A stretch of 64,000 nt of DNA. Origin: Porites lobata (Eukaryota; Cnidaria; Anthozoa; Scleractinia; Poritidae). Within the stretch, counting starts at the first letter, position 1. Every line of letters starts with the position of its first letter. Below the pieces are notes generated by a model that was given only the letters and a program-made list of their open reading frames with translations, made no database searches and was not told the origin of the DNA. Shown here piece after piece: positions 11,574 to 24,004 of the stretch. The position numbers and the translations under genes were made by a program. The stretch spans positions 2,565,001 through 2,629,000 of the forward strand of contig CALNXK010000036.1 of NCBI GenBank assembly GCA_942486035.1, read 5' to 3'.

Positions 11574-13395
11574 ATGTTATCAGTCCATTTGAAACTGAGC
11601 GCGACTTTTTAAAAAAGAGGGCCAAGATTTAGAAACCCATGCACTCTGTCCTAATTGCAAAAAGAAGTTCCGCAAAACACAAAAAAAATCGTCCATCCCC
11701 AAAAATAAACTCCCGCGAATATTTCGTGTCATTCGGCAAAAATTTTTCCCAAAGATAGGCGATCAGAACAGAACACTTATCAGCCACGGAGTGTCATTTT
11801 GATGTACATGTAATTTCAAATTCTCGTAATTAATAAATGACACAATGTATGGCTTTGAGATGGGAATCGCTAAGGAGTTATTTGGAGTTAAGAAGTTAAT
11901 CTGTGAGCTTAGAGAATATATAAACTTTCTGCCAGTTTCTTCATAGTTTCAGGAAATTTCGCCGAACAAATGCAAAAGAGAAAATCAAGTCTTCTGAAAA
12001 CTATTTAGTAGGGGTTTTGCTTCAACACATTCATGATAAAACAATAAATGTCGAAGACATAAAAAATACAATAACATTAAAAAAAAAAAAAGAAAAAACA
12101 GCTCGGAAACGTTTATTCGGTTGTATCAGAAACCCATTATGGGTTTCTGGTTGTATATTGTTTTTAAATGGCTTGTCAGTGCGCGCGTTTTGCATGTTAA
12201 AAACTCATGCACAACAACAAAGCATTTTGTTAAACAAAAAAGTAAACGCATTTGACCCCTGAATTCCATGTTAAATTTGAAAAGCGCATTCATCCTCATC
12301 GCTTCATAATTTGTGCGAAGTCGGATTTTTCACATTCTTTCTTGTATTAAAGTACTGATGGTTTTTTCTATAGAATCCAAACCGTGGGTTGAAGTAATTA
12401 TTATCATAATTTATCATAATAGCATGATTAGAATTACTGAAAGTATTAATCAAAGAAGAACGTAAATTGAACAAGGAGGGATTTATCAAACTGGTTTTCG
12501 ATTGTCCCTACTATGCTCTTTTTCATACCAATAAACCGTGTAAAGATGGTCGGTTCTTTACTGGTTTGAGCATCTTTGTCGCGTTAGGTGGATGAGCACG
12601 TGCTCCTCGTCTCCTTGAGCAAGTTTTAATCTAGATTTTTCCCCTTTGCAGCTAATTTGATTAATTTCCTTCCTTACCGGCCTGGTTAGAAAAGATGCAA
12701 TTCAGCCTTTTCGCCTCTGTAACCAATTTACTCTTTTTTTTGCCTTAATTGTTGAACTGACTCTGGTCTAAAAATAGCGCTGTGAGACCTGAAAGAATAA
12801 TATTTTCTCGCTATCGATCCCTCTCTAAAACAATCACTAACCCTATGAATAATTACTAAAATGCTAATTTGCATTGCTGACATTCTACAACTGTAAGTAA
12901 CTTACCGTTAAACTTCTCTTCTCGGCATACTTCTCGAAGATCAAGGAACACCGGACATCGAACATCAAACCACGATGATGCAGATATAAAGATTGTCAAT
13001 CACAAATTCACAAATCACGTGTTCTGCTCAAAAGGGCAAAAGGGCTTGGGAACTTCTTACAGCAAAACACCCCCCCCCCCCCAAAAAAAAACGTAAATAA
13101 ATAAATAAAAATCAGCCCTGTGTGAAAACAATTAGGTAAAACTTTTATCGAAAACAAAAACACTTCAGGCCATAGTTAGTAGCTATGTTCAGGCGAATAT
13201 TTAGTCGTAAAGCGTAACCAGTATTTTCTACACAAGAAAATGACAATATAATGGAAGCAAAAATAGAACTTAAAAATGAAATGAGTATTACTTATTGTTG
13301 GCAGCACATACTTGTATCCACTGATAAGTTTGATAATGTGCTACGAAATCGAATATCCATAATTATGGCAACAAATGCCCCTTGTTAAGTTCTGT
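11574..13395. other. Non-coding stretch
   Basis: No convincing gene is visible. There is an 11-bp-arm palindrome at 12127-12149 (CAGAAACCCAT with its reverse complement), a poly-A run near 12080, and adjacent poly-C and poly-A runs at about 13069-13090. Short open frames here lack any recognisable domain. Confidence 0.4.
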
Positions 13396-13590
13396 GAGTA
13401 TTTGCTACGGTAGCAAATACCCACTTTAAAATTTAATGGATATTTGCTACGGTAGCAAATACCCATTATGGGTAGCAAATACCCACTCGAAATTTCAATG
13501 AGTATTTGCTACGGTAGCAAATACCCATAAAATGAAAAATGAGTATTTGCTACTGTAGCAAATACCCATAGATCGTAGCAAATACGCACA
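13396..13590. repeat. GTATTTGCTAC/GTAGCAAATAC palindromic repeat cluster
   Basis: Four inverted pairs of GTATTTGCTAC and GTAGCAAATAC, separated by one base, lie in about 200 bp, with extra half-sites. Three pairs have G in the centre and one has T. Half-sites recur at 13814, 14185, 14399 and 14613, and full pairs recur at 25260-25345. Confidence 0.85.
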
Positions 13591-13598
13591 TGAATCTG

Positions 13599-13601
<3 letters not shown>

Positions 13602-13629
<28 letters not shown>
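13602..13629. repeat. (CT)n microsatellite
   Basis: A clean run of alternating T and C, about 14 units. Confidence 0.9.
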
Positions 13630-13631
<2 letters not shown>

Positions 13632-14184
13632 AGATTCATCGGTCCGTATCTGCTACGTTTTCTCCTTTTGAAAAATTTAAAACGTTTTATACGTCAAACC
13701 TCACTTCTTTTGAGCAAGCCAATAAGCTAAGCTTTTACATACCCAAAATACGTTCTCCCTTTTCTAATTTATTTTACTTTTCCAGAATATTTTCTAGTTC
13801 AAACCAACTTAACGTAGCAAATACGCATTTCTTGGTACATCAACCAAAAATTTTGTAAAATTTGCCAAACAAAACGGATTTGTAAGGTCCTTAGGGTAAT
13901 AAAAATTACTATTAAACCCCTCCGTGTTTGGAAATATTTTCAATTTTGCTTTAACTTAAATTAAGGACCAAACGTTGTTCTCAGGTACATGTTCGGCACC
14001 AGTTTCAGACTCAAGATTTTTTTTAGTCAACCCAAAACGTATTTGCTGTAAAAATAATAACCCTTTGTGATACCTTCTCCAATTTTTATGTGGAAAGTAA
14101 GCGCTTCACAAAAGAAACTCTTCCGAAACAATTTTTGAGGTGTCAAAGCACTTTGAATGCATTTTTTATCCAAAAACCTATTCC
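13630..14184. other. Unassigned sequence with one GTAGCAAATAC half-site
   Basis: AT-rich and without a recognisable gene. A single GTAGCAAATACGCA half-site lies at about 13814. Confidence 0.4.
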
Positions 14185-14680
14185 GTAGCAAATACTCGTT
14201 TTTGCAGCAAATACGCACTTTGGTTTTCGCTCAGAAAAGAAACATGTAATTTATTTCGAAGTTAAGCCGTGATAAAAGAAGATCAACAATGCATAATGAT
14301 GCCTACCAACCAGGGAACAGCCAGCCAAAGGTAGCCATTAATATTACCCGCTGTAGAAGCTTATTTTACACAAAACTGTGTAAAATGCGGATCATAAGGT
14401 AGCAAATACTCGTTTTTGCAGCAAATACGCACTTTGGTTTTCGCTCAGAAAAGAAACATGTAATTTATTTCGAAGTTAAGTCGTGATAAAAGAAGAGAAA
14501 CAATGCATAATGATGCCTACCAACCAAGGCACAGCCAGCCAAAGGTAGCCATGAATATTAACCACTGTAGAAGCTTAATTTACACAAAACTGTGTAAAAT
14601 GCGGATCATCAGGTAGCAAATACTTATGTTTGCAGCAAATACGCACTTGAGTTTTCGATATCTTATTTATTTAAAAGTTA
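14185..14680. repeat. Tandem repeat, 214-bp unit
   Basis: Units start with GTAGCAAATACTC at 14185 and 14399, and a diverged partial third starts at 14613, so the period is 214 bp. The two full units differ by only a few substitutions. Each unit starts with the GTAGCAAATAC half-site followed by GCAGCAAATACGCA. Confidence 0.85.
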
Positions 14681-15398
14681 TGTCTTGGAGAAAGAAGAAA
14701 ACCAATGAAAGATGATGTTCACTTTACAAATAACGACTATCCAAGGGAAGACATGGATATAACCTGGTATATATCCTTATTTATCACCAATTTGGAAATA
14801 TCACGAGATGCAGTTTGCGGAAATTGCGCACTTTTGGCCGGCGTTATAAAACACCGGCTAAAAGGTTTGAAGATTACATATTATAAAGGCTTATAAGTTT
14901 TCTGCCATGCAGATAGGAAATGACAATTTCGCTTTGAATGCCTTGATAAATCGTGTATAATTTTGTCTATTAAATTCCTGCCTCGTTAGTACAGAGCAGT
15001 CTCGCGCGCGCTTACGCGCTTCACCCATACTCTAGCTAATGATGCCACACATGATGCTAATGAACCTTCCTTTCATAAATTCTTACGATTTTCTACTAAA
15101 GGACTTGTAAGGCTCAGTTCTGCCGAAATATTAGGCACACTGACAAAAATGATGCGCGCGTATCTTAAAAGTTTAGTGCATGAAAAAGGTGCACCTGCAA
15201 AACAGGTTGTAGCTGGGGGACGCTTGTCAGAGGAAAAATGTTATAGCTTTTACGACAGACTGCAAGGATGATGTATTATCTTAAAGGAAACAGCCACATG
15301 TCGCAAGAAAGGCGATTAACTTTCGCAGGACGGCGCGCCGGCGCATATGTCAAAAGCGGCTCAAACATGTTGCTAGGAGAATGTTCCAATACAGAGCT
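14681..15398. other. Unassigned non-coding sequence
   Basis: No gene or repeat family is recognised. The stretch contains a GCGCGC-rich patch near 15002-15018 and another near 15332-15342. Confidence 0.35.
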
Positions 15399-16262
15399 AC
15401 GCAGGGCTATATAGGGCTCTGTAGAAATCTGTAGGGTATTATACGGCTATGTAAGACCTATGTAGGACTTGAAAAACGCTGCATAGCTGTGCTTCGCCGT
15501 ACATAGCCATGCATGGCCGTACATAGCAATACATAAACGAACATAGCCGTCCATAGCCCTACAGAGCCGTGCATAGCCATGTATAGTCGTACATAGCCCT
15601 ACGTAGTCCTACATTACCGTACATAGCAGTACATAACCCTACATAGCTCTACATAGCCGTGCATACCCATACATAGCCGTACGTAGCCTTCCATAACCTT
15701 ACATAGCCCTACATAGCCGTACATTGCCATAAATAGCCGTACGTAACCCTACATAGCCATGCATTGCCGTACATACCCGTGCATAGCCGTAAATGGCCGT
15801 ATTTAGCCATGTATAGCCGTACATAACAGTACATAGCCCTGCAATGCCGTGCATAGCCGTCCTTAGCGGCACATAGCCGTGCATAGCCGTATAAAAGCCG
15901 TAAATAGCCGTTTATATGCACGGCTATGATGGGTTATGTACGGCTATGTAGAATTATGCACGGCCATGCACGGCTATGTACGGCTATGTACGGCCATGCA
16001 CCGCTATGTAGGGCTATCCACATAGCCATGTACGGGTATGCAAGGCCATGCACGGCTATGTATAGCTATGTACGGCGATGAAGGGCTATGAACGGCTATG
16101 CACGTCTATGTCATGACGTCTATGTACGGTTATGCACGGCTATGTACGGCTACGCACGGCCATGTACGACTATGAAAGGCCCGTATGCAGAGCTATGCAC
16201 GGCTATGTAGGGGTATGCACGGCTATGTAGGGTTATGTACGGCTATGTGCGGCTATGTAGGT
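15399..16262. repeat. Inverted decamer minisatellite (ACATAGCCGT)n / (ACGGCTATGT)n
   Basis: Three blocks of a 10-bp unit change orientation twice. A short block reads ...GGCTATGTA (15399-15473), a long block reads ACATAGCCGT (about 15480-15915, about 43 units), and a long block reads ACGGCTATGT (about 15920-16262, about 34 units). The centre near 15918 makes a roughly 0.7-kb imperfect palindrome. Because 10 is not a multiple of 3, several frames stay open and encode 10-residue periods; they are not genes. Confidence 0.9.
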
Positions 16263-18210
16263 TGCCCTTTTTCATTGCTACTTGCGCGTCCAATTCTTTG
16301 ATCATCTCCCTACTGCGTTTTTTAAGTAACTTTAGCGCGACCTGCTTGCCTCTCCTTTGCATTTCGTCTGCGCAGATGTCGATAACCCGCACCTAAGTAG
16401 CAGGCTTCCTTCGGGTGTAGGTAAGCCGTTAAAAACTTCAAAAGGAGGGAAGAACCTGGTACTCATTCATAAAATCGAGGCGCATTCGCCCACTTTTCTC
16501 TTTTTCTTCTCAGTCATTTTCAGAGAAAACATGTTTAGTTTGGAGGCTATAACAATGAGTTCTTTTCGGGCAAGGCAAACCTCTGTATGGTGCCTTTGTA
16601 GCCTATGGCTGCGCGCTGAAATTTCACTACTTCATATAACAAATTTTATTATGAATAAACAGAAGTTCACTGGGCCATTGATTTGCATATAACATAATAG
16701 TAATAACTAACTCCTAGGTACTACCAATCTAAAATCTGAAGTAGTTTATAACATGTAGTCTTAATTTAAGTGTTTAACGTTTGAGACAAAAAAAAGGAAC
16801 AACAGTGAAATAATAGCAAAACTTCGTATTTCTGATTGTCATAAGACATTATATTAGCTACTTAAAATTTCCTATTATTAGTCAAACTGAATGTATTTAT
16901 TAAAGTAATAGCTAAAAATGAGCGCAATAATTTTCAACAGTAAACTATACTATTAACGGCGGTATGTAAACACTGTTTTTTAAGTCTAACTTAACGATTG
17001 TTTTACTTGTCTTTTATCTTCATTGCTTTTCATCTTAAGCCTCGTTTTAAAAAGTGCAAAGAAAAACAGCATTCCCAAATAACTGTGAAAACCGAGCACT
17101 AAGCACAAATACGAGAACAGTTTTTATTTCCTTTTTGCCTCGTGCTTGCACTTGTTATTGTGTCGCAATTAACACGCGTGCTTATAACGAATCCACAACC
17201 GCACAAAGATCCACTATGTGGCATCCTCGGTTGTGTGGGTATGTGTTCTTGCCACTTCATACGTTCATGCTTTTGTCTACTCTTGTTTTAAGACAAGACT
17301 CCACAGTTTGCGCCTACACTTTTGCCGGTGTCTCTAGTAAAAACCAGCCTTTACACTGTGTTTACCCTTGCATAGTAAACTCCAGTTGATTTAAATTATT
17401 TAACCTCATTAACTTGGACTAAAACTGGCACAAAATGCTCATCTTTACCTAGCGAATTGCAAGGGCTGGTAACGAAAACCTTTTAACAATCCAGAACTTT
17501 TTTAATAAGTCCAAACTTTCGACATTGGTTTTAGAGTTAGCATTTGCTGTCAGTGTGAACGCACCTCTAAATGTTACGGCATCATTTTAATCAAGGAAAC
17601 ATTGATGCGACATTTCTAACTCCCTTATTTGTGATTTCAGCGGAAATCAAAAGTCCTCTCCAAAACAACAACTCGATTCTACATAGCTTCTTAAAACAAT
17701 CATGGTCAACATCAAGCCGGATGGAGGAACTCCCTTCTAAAAGGGACGGGGATGCTCGTCGTCTTGCTTAGGGGTTTATATTGTCGTTGGGTTGTAAATT
17801 TAGGTCTCACTTAGGGTGTTTGGGACGGACTATATTTGCCCATACAGGTATCGATTAGGGCTGCGCGTAAAGAAATTTGCGACAAAAAAAATACCGTGAC
17901 ACTGACCACACAGAAATCTAACGTTTAAAAAAGAATATGAGGAAATTTCAGTAAAAAATTTTAAAATTTCATTAGCCACTTTTTGACATTCCAGTAAGCA
18001 ACTTTCTAGCATTTCACTGGCACAATTGGGACAGGCCTAGCTACACCCTCATTGTTCTCCATTAGGCGTTTAATTTTAATTTCCCGACGAGAATCCCCCT
18101 CACGTTTATATGTGAGTCCCCCGGGACATCAAGACCATTAAGTGAAAAATAAGTAAAACTTAGTTAACCGCGGATTGTAAAATCCTATAGGGAGAACATT
18201 TATTCTGAGC
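16263..18210. other. Non-coding stretch
   Basis: About 1.9 kb without a gene I can support. Composition is AT-rich between 16.7 and 17.05 kb. Open frames around 16357-16692 and 17054-17389 show no domain or codon pattern that stands out from chance. Confidence 0.4.
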
Positions 18211-18219
18211 TTGAACAGT

Positions 18220-19545
18220 TTATGGCACGGTTTCCTTTTTCTTTTTCCAGCTTCCTTTTTTGAATTCTTGTCTCACTTTATCATTCAACCGCTGCTTAGC
18301 TTTCTGGATTTCCTCTTCGTTTTCTGTGCCGGTTATGAGGCCAATCTCCACCGACCTTGGATCACTCACCACCCTCTGCCATACGACCTCTCTTTTTATG
18401 TTGTTACACTTCAACATGTCATAAGTTAGGGAGATCAGATACCCTGTTTGTTCATCAGTGAACTTCCTCCAAAAACGAGAATTCTCGGTTGAAGTTGACT
18501 CTGCTTGTGATGTCGAAGCAACTTCTGATTGGCATTTTGCCAGGTAATTCGTGATCTTGTCTTCTCTTGTTACTTCATCACAGGGAGGTTCCACATTCTC
18601 CATGAACGCGTCTCTTAGGCGGCGAAGCTTCAGAATGACAGCCTTGAAAGAATGAGTTTGGAACAAGCTTGTTTCTTCCAGCTTTTTATTAATATTTTGC
18701 GCATCGATGAGCCCCGTTTCGATTTCTTCTTTACAAAGCTTTCTTGGCATCTCAGTCTCATCAGCTGTCCAAAGCGCGGGTGTTTTCATTTCGCCCTTCG
18801 TTTCAGGCTCAGATTTTTCTGTCTTTAGCGAAACGAGGTTCTTTACTGCTCGTCGTCCCAAGTCAGTTTTGTTTATTTTGTCGTGGATGCGATAGTAATT
18901 TGCCTGCGTTTGTACTTTGTGTTGGGCAAGGGCAGCTAGGTGTTCCTTCTGGTCAGGCAGGTGGACGTGCATCCCAGTGGCAAGGGACTTTCGAATTGTT
19001 GTCGCGCAGACCTTTCCCTTGACTTTAACACCTTCTCTTTCAAAGGTTCTCGCGATAGCTGTTGAAACCTGAGACGAAGTCAGGGCAATTCCATGGCTTG
19101 AAACAAATACGCACTCTACACTAGAATCTGATAGAACGAACTGACTCCTCACTGTTCTTATGTACATGTCTTTGAGGTGATACAGGTCGTCATAAATCCA
19201 AACGACGGCCGGCCCATACACTTTAGCTGTCTTGTGATCTTTATACATTTACCCTGAACCGTGCTGGGTCCTCTTCTGTACCCTGGTAGTGAACAGCCTC
19301 ATTAAATTCGGCAACAGTCATTTTGGCTGCCACCCCACTTCTGCCACTATTATCAATCAGCATTCGTGTCATTAACCAGTCCCTCACTTCACAGTGCGAT
19401 TTGTCATTGATAGTCCTCATGATAATTTCACCACGATGTGTGTTTTCAGAGGTTGCCGCCAATTGCTTAACAGCGTTCACGCGCTGATTTCCATGGCAAA
19501 TCTTGTCAAGGCTTTCACTTGAGAGAATTTTCCGATAATCCTCAT
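18220..19545 (-). pseudogene. Crypton-like recombinase copy 2, catalytic half
   Basis: Two frames make up the catalytic core. The first (19480-19241, continuing upstream to about 19545 without ATG) contains box I, LIDNSGRSGVA, with Arg47 of that frame. The second (19248-18220, 342 aa) starts with DHKTAKVYGPA (beta-hairpin Lys). It continues with TTIRKS (second Arg, R86; the usual box II His is Thr), LAQH (H110) and the candidate nucleophile in ANYYR (Y118/Y119). A C-terminal segment (about 240-300; WRKFTDEQTGYLISL) resembles a Myb/SANT-type DNA-binding helix bundle. The frame break between the two parts (near 19245) is 1-2 nt. All catalytic residues except the box II His are visible, so this is a recently broken recombinase. 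Confidence 0.75.
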
Positions 19546-21224
19546 CGTACTTCTCTAGTTTCCTCTTTAAGATGTTCTTTTTGTGCAGATGACCATGACG
19601 TCATGAGATCTGTGCGAGCGTTAAACAAGTCCAGGGATACTTCCGGTATGGACTTTTCCTCTTGGATTAAGAATTTGTAAAACTGGCGCAGACTCATCAA
19701 GTAGGACCTAACAGTTCCTGGTCGGTACTTGTTGACCGCATAGGAAAGCCATGACTTCAAAATGTTTGCTCCAACTTTTCCAGGGGTCAAAAGCGAGTAA
19801 ATCGCAGGGCCGGATTGTTTTTGTTTATCGTCCTGTGTCGAATTCGCTGTGCAGGTGCGAATAACACTTTTCACTTGAGACTTGTATTGCTGTGCTATTT
19901 TAACATTACGATAACCTCCATCTACGTCAATCATGTAGTCGTAAAATTCAGTAATTAAGTTGTCAGTGATAGTGTCAAAGCAACCTTGCTGACTTTCGTT
20001 TCCCTTTTCAAGATCTGGTTCACCATCACTTGCTTCCCACTCTTCATCCAAGGCATCATCGTTGTCGCTTTCGTCACTCATTAATATGCTTTCGACTTCA
20101 TCACCTTCGCTCTCTTCACAGTGCTGAAACCTTCGTCTCAAGTCTTCTGAAGAATCTTCTTCATTCTTAAAACGATAACCTTTAGTTTCTTGAGCAATTA
20201 TAAACTCTTGAACTTTTTTCTTCCACCGAGGTGACTCAAGTTTATTATCTAGAAATGACTTTCCAGCTACAATTTCCTCCTTTCCGATAACCTCGACCAT
20301 TTCTATCATCAAATTTTCATAATCAAGAGAATGAATAGAATCTTGAGATTGGTAAGATTCACTCGACTCAGAATCACTTCCCGGAATGTAGTCGCTACCA
20401 GATTCACTGTCTGATAAGATGACAATGTCGTTCCGTTGTTCACTTGCATTTTCCCACGCTCGACGTGCAAGATCGTCATATTCTTGATCACTGTCCTTAC
20501 TAATTGTACCGGCACCTTTATCAACTCGTTCACTGGTCTCACCATCATTTTCGCTTTGACAATCCTCTAGGTAAACGTCATTGCAGTTATCGTCACTTGG
20601 CCCAGTAGTTACTTCTAATGGCTTTTGGCTCTCATCTCGTAGTTCTTTATCATCTTCGCTTCCATCATTATTTACTTTAGCTCTACTTGCTTTCACACGT
20701 TTTCGGCAATCCTCTTCACCCGATCTCCTATACTCTCCGCTGTCATAATTACTTTCATGCCTTTCATCGTCACTACTCCTCTCTGCTCTCCTCTTGCCCT
20801 TCCTCAACTTTCCTCCTTTTTTTTGCTTCTTTAAGTGATCGTCTATGAAGTCTAGAGCGACTCGTGGAGCTTCCTTCAAGGCTTCTCTGTAGCTGGGTGT
20901 ATCAGGCTTAAGACCATGTAGAGGCGTTTGTAAATGTTCATTGAGCTGGAAAATGGGCGTTTTTTTGCCTTTGCATGGTGATAACGGGCAGAATTTTACC
21001 ATCCCCTTGGGCTTCTTCTTCTCCCCTGATAAGTAGTCATGTAATTTGCGTTTAAGTTTCTTCATCCCATGGACGTCTTTTTGATGTCTACTGAGATTTA
21101 TTACACTCTTACCACATTTAGAACATTTTTTTGGATTTCGTTTCTGTTTTTGGTCTTTACTCGTCTCCGGTAACGTGCTTCCACCGTCATCCAAGGCATT
21201 GCCGTCTTCCGCAACGTCAGTCAT
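19542..21224 (-). pseudogene. Crypton-like recombinase copy 2, N-terminal half
   Basis: The 560-aa frame parallels copy 1. A C2H2 finger (C34, C37, H47, H52) is followed by a KFCPLSPCKGKKTPIFQL block, then a long acidic Ser/Glu/Asp-rich region with many casein-kinase-like SD/SE runs (about 140-400). The SAM-like recombinase N-domain comes last (LITEFYDYMIDVDGGYR to the end). The frame stops at 19542, where the protein would be expected to run on as KYDEDY in another frame; a single extra base explains this. The start at 21224 is the first ATG and aligns with the copy 1 start. Confidence 0.75.
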
Positions 21225-22610
21225 TCTTAAAATGAAAAATTACCATTACAGAAATTCACAACTGTAAATAAAATAAATACCGAATACAGTTGTTATAAGG
21301 GTTTTGTTAAAATTGAACTAAGCTTTGGTACAAGCTATTGTTTGCTATTTGAAAATCGACCATGACAGGACGCACAGGTCGTCGACTGCTAGTACCGCAA
21401 GTAAGGATGAGGTCTGATACATTGAAAATATACCACAAAATGACGGTAGAAAAACAATAGCTTCAGGTGTCCTGAACGTGACATAATTTGTTTCCATTTT
21501 TTTTGTTTAAAAGAAGAGGCAATCAGGTAAATAGAAGAAAACGCAGACTGAATGTGATCCGCAAAAGTCAGTTGAATGTTCTTTGTGATTATATGCCGGC
21601 AGCCAGGAAGAGTCTTAAAAAAGTAAATGTCCGGCAGTCAGAAAATTCAGATTTAATCGTTTGAAAATAATCTACCTTCAATTAGAATAACCAAGCGATC
21701 GGGAAACTAAACTGTCTTCAGCTGTCTCCGTATCTGAGCGGTTTTGGTTTCCTGGGCATAGAGTAGAGAGAGTAGCAGCGCGTTACTCTCAGGCACCGGC
21801 TAAGTACACGGCAATCTTCAAACGATTGGAAAAAATAATTTCGTAAACTTTCTGAATGCCGAGCACTCATTTATTTATTTATTTTTTTAACCCCCTTACC
21901 GACTGCCGGGCATACAGCTACAGAATTAAACGATTTCAAACGGGACTCTTCAGCAAAAGCCCCCGTGCTCCCGTGCAAAGACTCAGTTATTTGACTAGCC
22001 TGCGTTGCAGCTGGCCCACGCACTTGTCTAAACCATTTGTATAGTCCGTCTGCGAATAAGTGTACAAAAAATTGTTCTAACATCCTGCAGAGTCGCAAGA
22101 ACATATGTGAGCGTTTTTGATAGGCGGGCTTCTTACTGGTTTCTTATGCGCCTCACGATTGGCCTAATTCTTCAGTGTGTGTGACGGTTGAGCGCAGTGA
22201 AATGTCAAGATTCACAGAAGGGAGTTGGCTAGGATCGTTTACAGCAAACAATGAAAGAGCAATTGGAACTTTAAAGCCTTCTTCTGGACAAAAAAAAAAA
22301 TGCTTTGAGAGAATTCCTTCGAGGCCAGAATTTGCTTGTAAATTGCCCGGACTGGTTTTCCAGCTTCTTCCTTTTTCGTTATCAAATTCCTTGTATGAAT
22401 TTGTTTTAGGCCATAGCATGAATATTTTTTAGGATTAATTGGCGTGCATGAATTTTTTTTCATTTAATTTTCCCTTGCGCAATTTTTCTTTTGTACTTCG
22501 CCTGCTCCCCCCCATAAGTTTTCTAATGGTCTGTCCCTTAGAGCGTCTGCGACGAAGGCAATTATTTGACCAAACATTCAAAGTATGTGCAATTAAATGG
22601 TGACAAGTGA
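21225..22610. other. Non-coding stretch
   Basis: No supported gene. Contains (ATTT)n-like sequence at about 21868-21890 and a poly-A run near 22289. Open frames between 21.85 and 22.46 kb overlap on both strands and have no domain. Confidence 0.4.
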
Positions 22611-22612
22611 TA

Positions 22613-23276
22613 CCGTAGAATTCCGATAATAACGGCCCCCGTTATTTTCGGATTTAGCAGGCCAAGGGGGCCGTTACTTTCTGGTAGCCGTTACTTTCGG
22701 ATGGTTACAAAACGTTTGTAATTCAGCAGGGGTTTTACACAAAGAGGACGCATAACAGACATAAAAAAGGTAATTCAGGTTGCATGCTGGTTACGGTATT
22801 CATTATCCATGTAAACAAAATAATAAAACTGTAACAAAAAAGGCCCCGAAATGTTCGTATACTATACGTCGAAAAAATTGTTCGTATTATATGACAACTG
22901 TGATGACACATACTGCTTTTATCTGTTTTTACGCGTATTAGTTACTATGTTACCCGTATCCTATGTTTATGAAAATGCAGTACACCACTAAAATAGGAAA
23001 ACATTGTGTGGCATTTGTTGTAAATTAAATAGGAAAATATGATTCAACCCACTACCTACTTGTATTTGTCACCACATACCGCACCTCTTGAAATGTTACA
23101 TTAACGGTTCAAAAATTATATATATATTTTTTGAGAGGTCATTTTTTCAGCGGCTGCTATTATCAGGGAGGGGGGGGGGACGTTACTCTCGGGGTTTCAT
23201 AGCAAGGTAAAAAATTAACGTTACTTTCGGGTAGCCGTTATTTTCGGGCGGACACGTTATTATCGGAATTCTACGG
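22613..23276. mobile_element. TA-flanked MITE, 664 bp
   Basis: Perfect terminal inverted repeats read CCGTAGAATTCCGATAATAA (22613 on) and its reverse complement ending at 23276, flanked by TA on both sides. The interior contains repeats of gccgttactttcgg and no coding frame. A TA target duplication and TIRs of this kind fit a non-autonomous Tc1/mariner or pogo-type element. Confidence 0.8.
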
Positions 23277-23280
23277 TATC

Positions 23281-24003
23281 AGGTGATAATTTAACGCGCT
23301 TTTATGTCCAAATCCTTATCGAGCCAAAATTAAGAAGTAATTCATCAGTTATACTGTGACATCGAGTAAATTCATGATGAAAAAATATATTTTTCATAGG
23401 TGAGATTGCCAGAGATGAGAAAATCGTCAGAATAGAAAAATTTGGTAAGCTGTTTGAATAGGTGTAATGCGTATTTGGTTATTGCGAAAAAAGCAATCAG
23501 AATATATTTGATATAAAGGAGAAATACTTTATGCCGTACAAAATACGAAAACAGAAATGTAGGCACTCTACGTGACAGTAAATTGCAAAATTCCAGTTCG
23601 CAGTTTGTATACTGTTAACTCTTATAGACGCAATGAATCCGTGAACGTTTGCTAGGAACGGACGATTGATTTATTAACTAACAAAATGATTCAATTTTTC
23701 CGTTGAATGTTCCATTTGTAGCTGCTTTTCATGAGTTAAACAGACGCACATTCTATACAAATGGCTTTTAAGCGGTGATTTCAATTGAATCAAGTTGGCT
23801 GGCATCAAATATTTTTTGCTCGAAACTGTTGTAAAGCTTTAAAGCTTATATCTGAACATTGACAAGGTGAGTACCAATTAAAAAAAAAAAACAACAACAA
23901 CATGCCGTATAACTGATTAAGCGTTCCATGGGAGGCCTACACCACAGTCTATATAACTAACTCAGACATTCAAAAATAAAAACATCTTCAGCCATGAAAT
24001 CTT
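23281..24003. other. Unassigned non-coding sequence
   Basis: No gene visible. A poly-A/(AAC)n run lies at about 23880-23901, possibly the tail of an old retroposon. Confidence 0.35.
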
Positions 24004-24004
24004 T

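Noticed and set aside
13396..13590. CRISPR-like array of short palindromic repeats
   Set aside because: The genome is eukaryotic, spacing is irregular, spacers are not unique sequences of constant length and no cas genes exist.
15699..15921. Open frames with YGYARL-like repeats
   Set aside because: They arise from the 10-bp repeat, which keeps several frames open; no gene is implied.
16357..16692. 111-codon open frame
   Set aside because: No domain, no splice context and no compositional change; likely chance.
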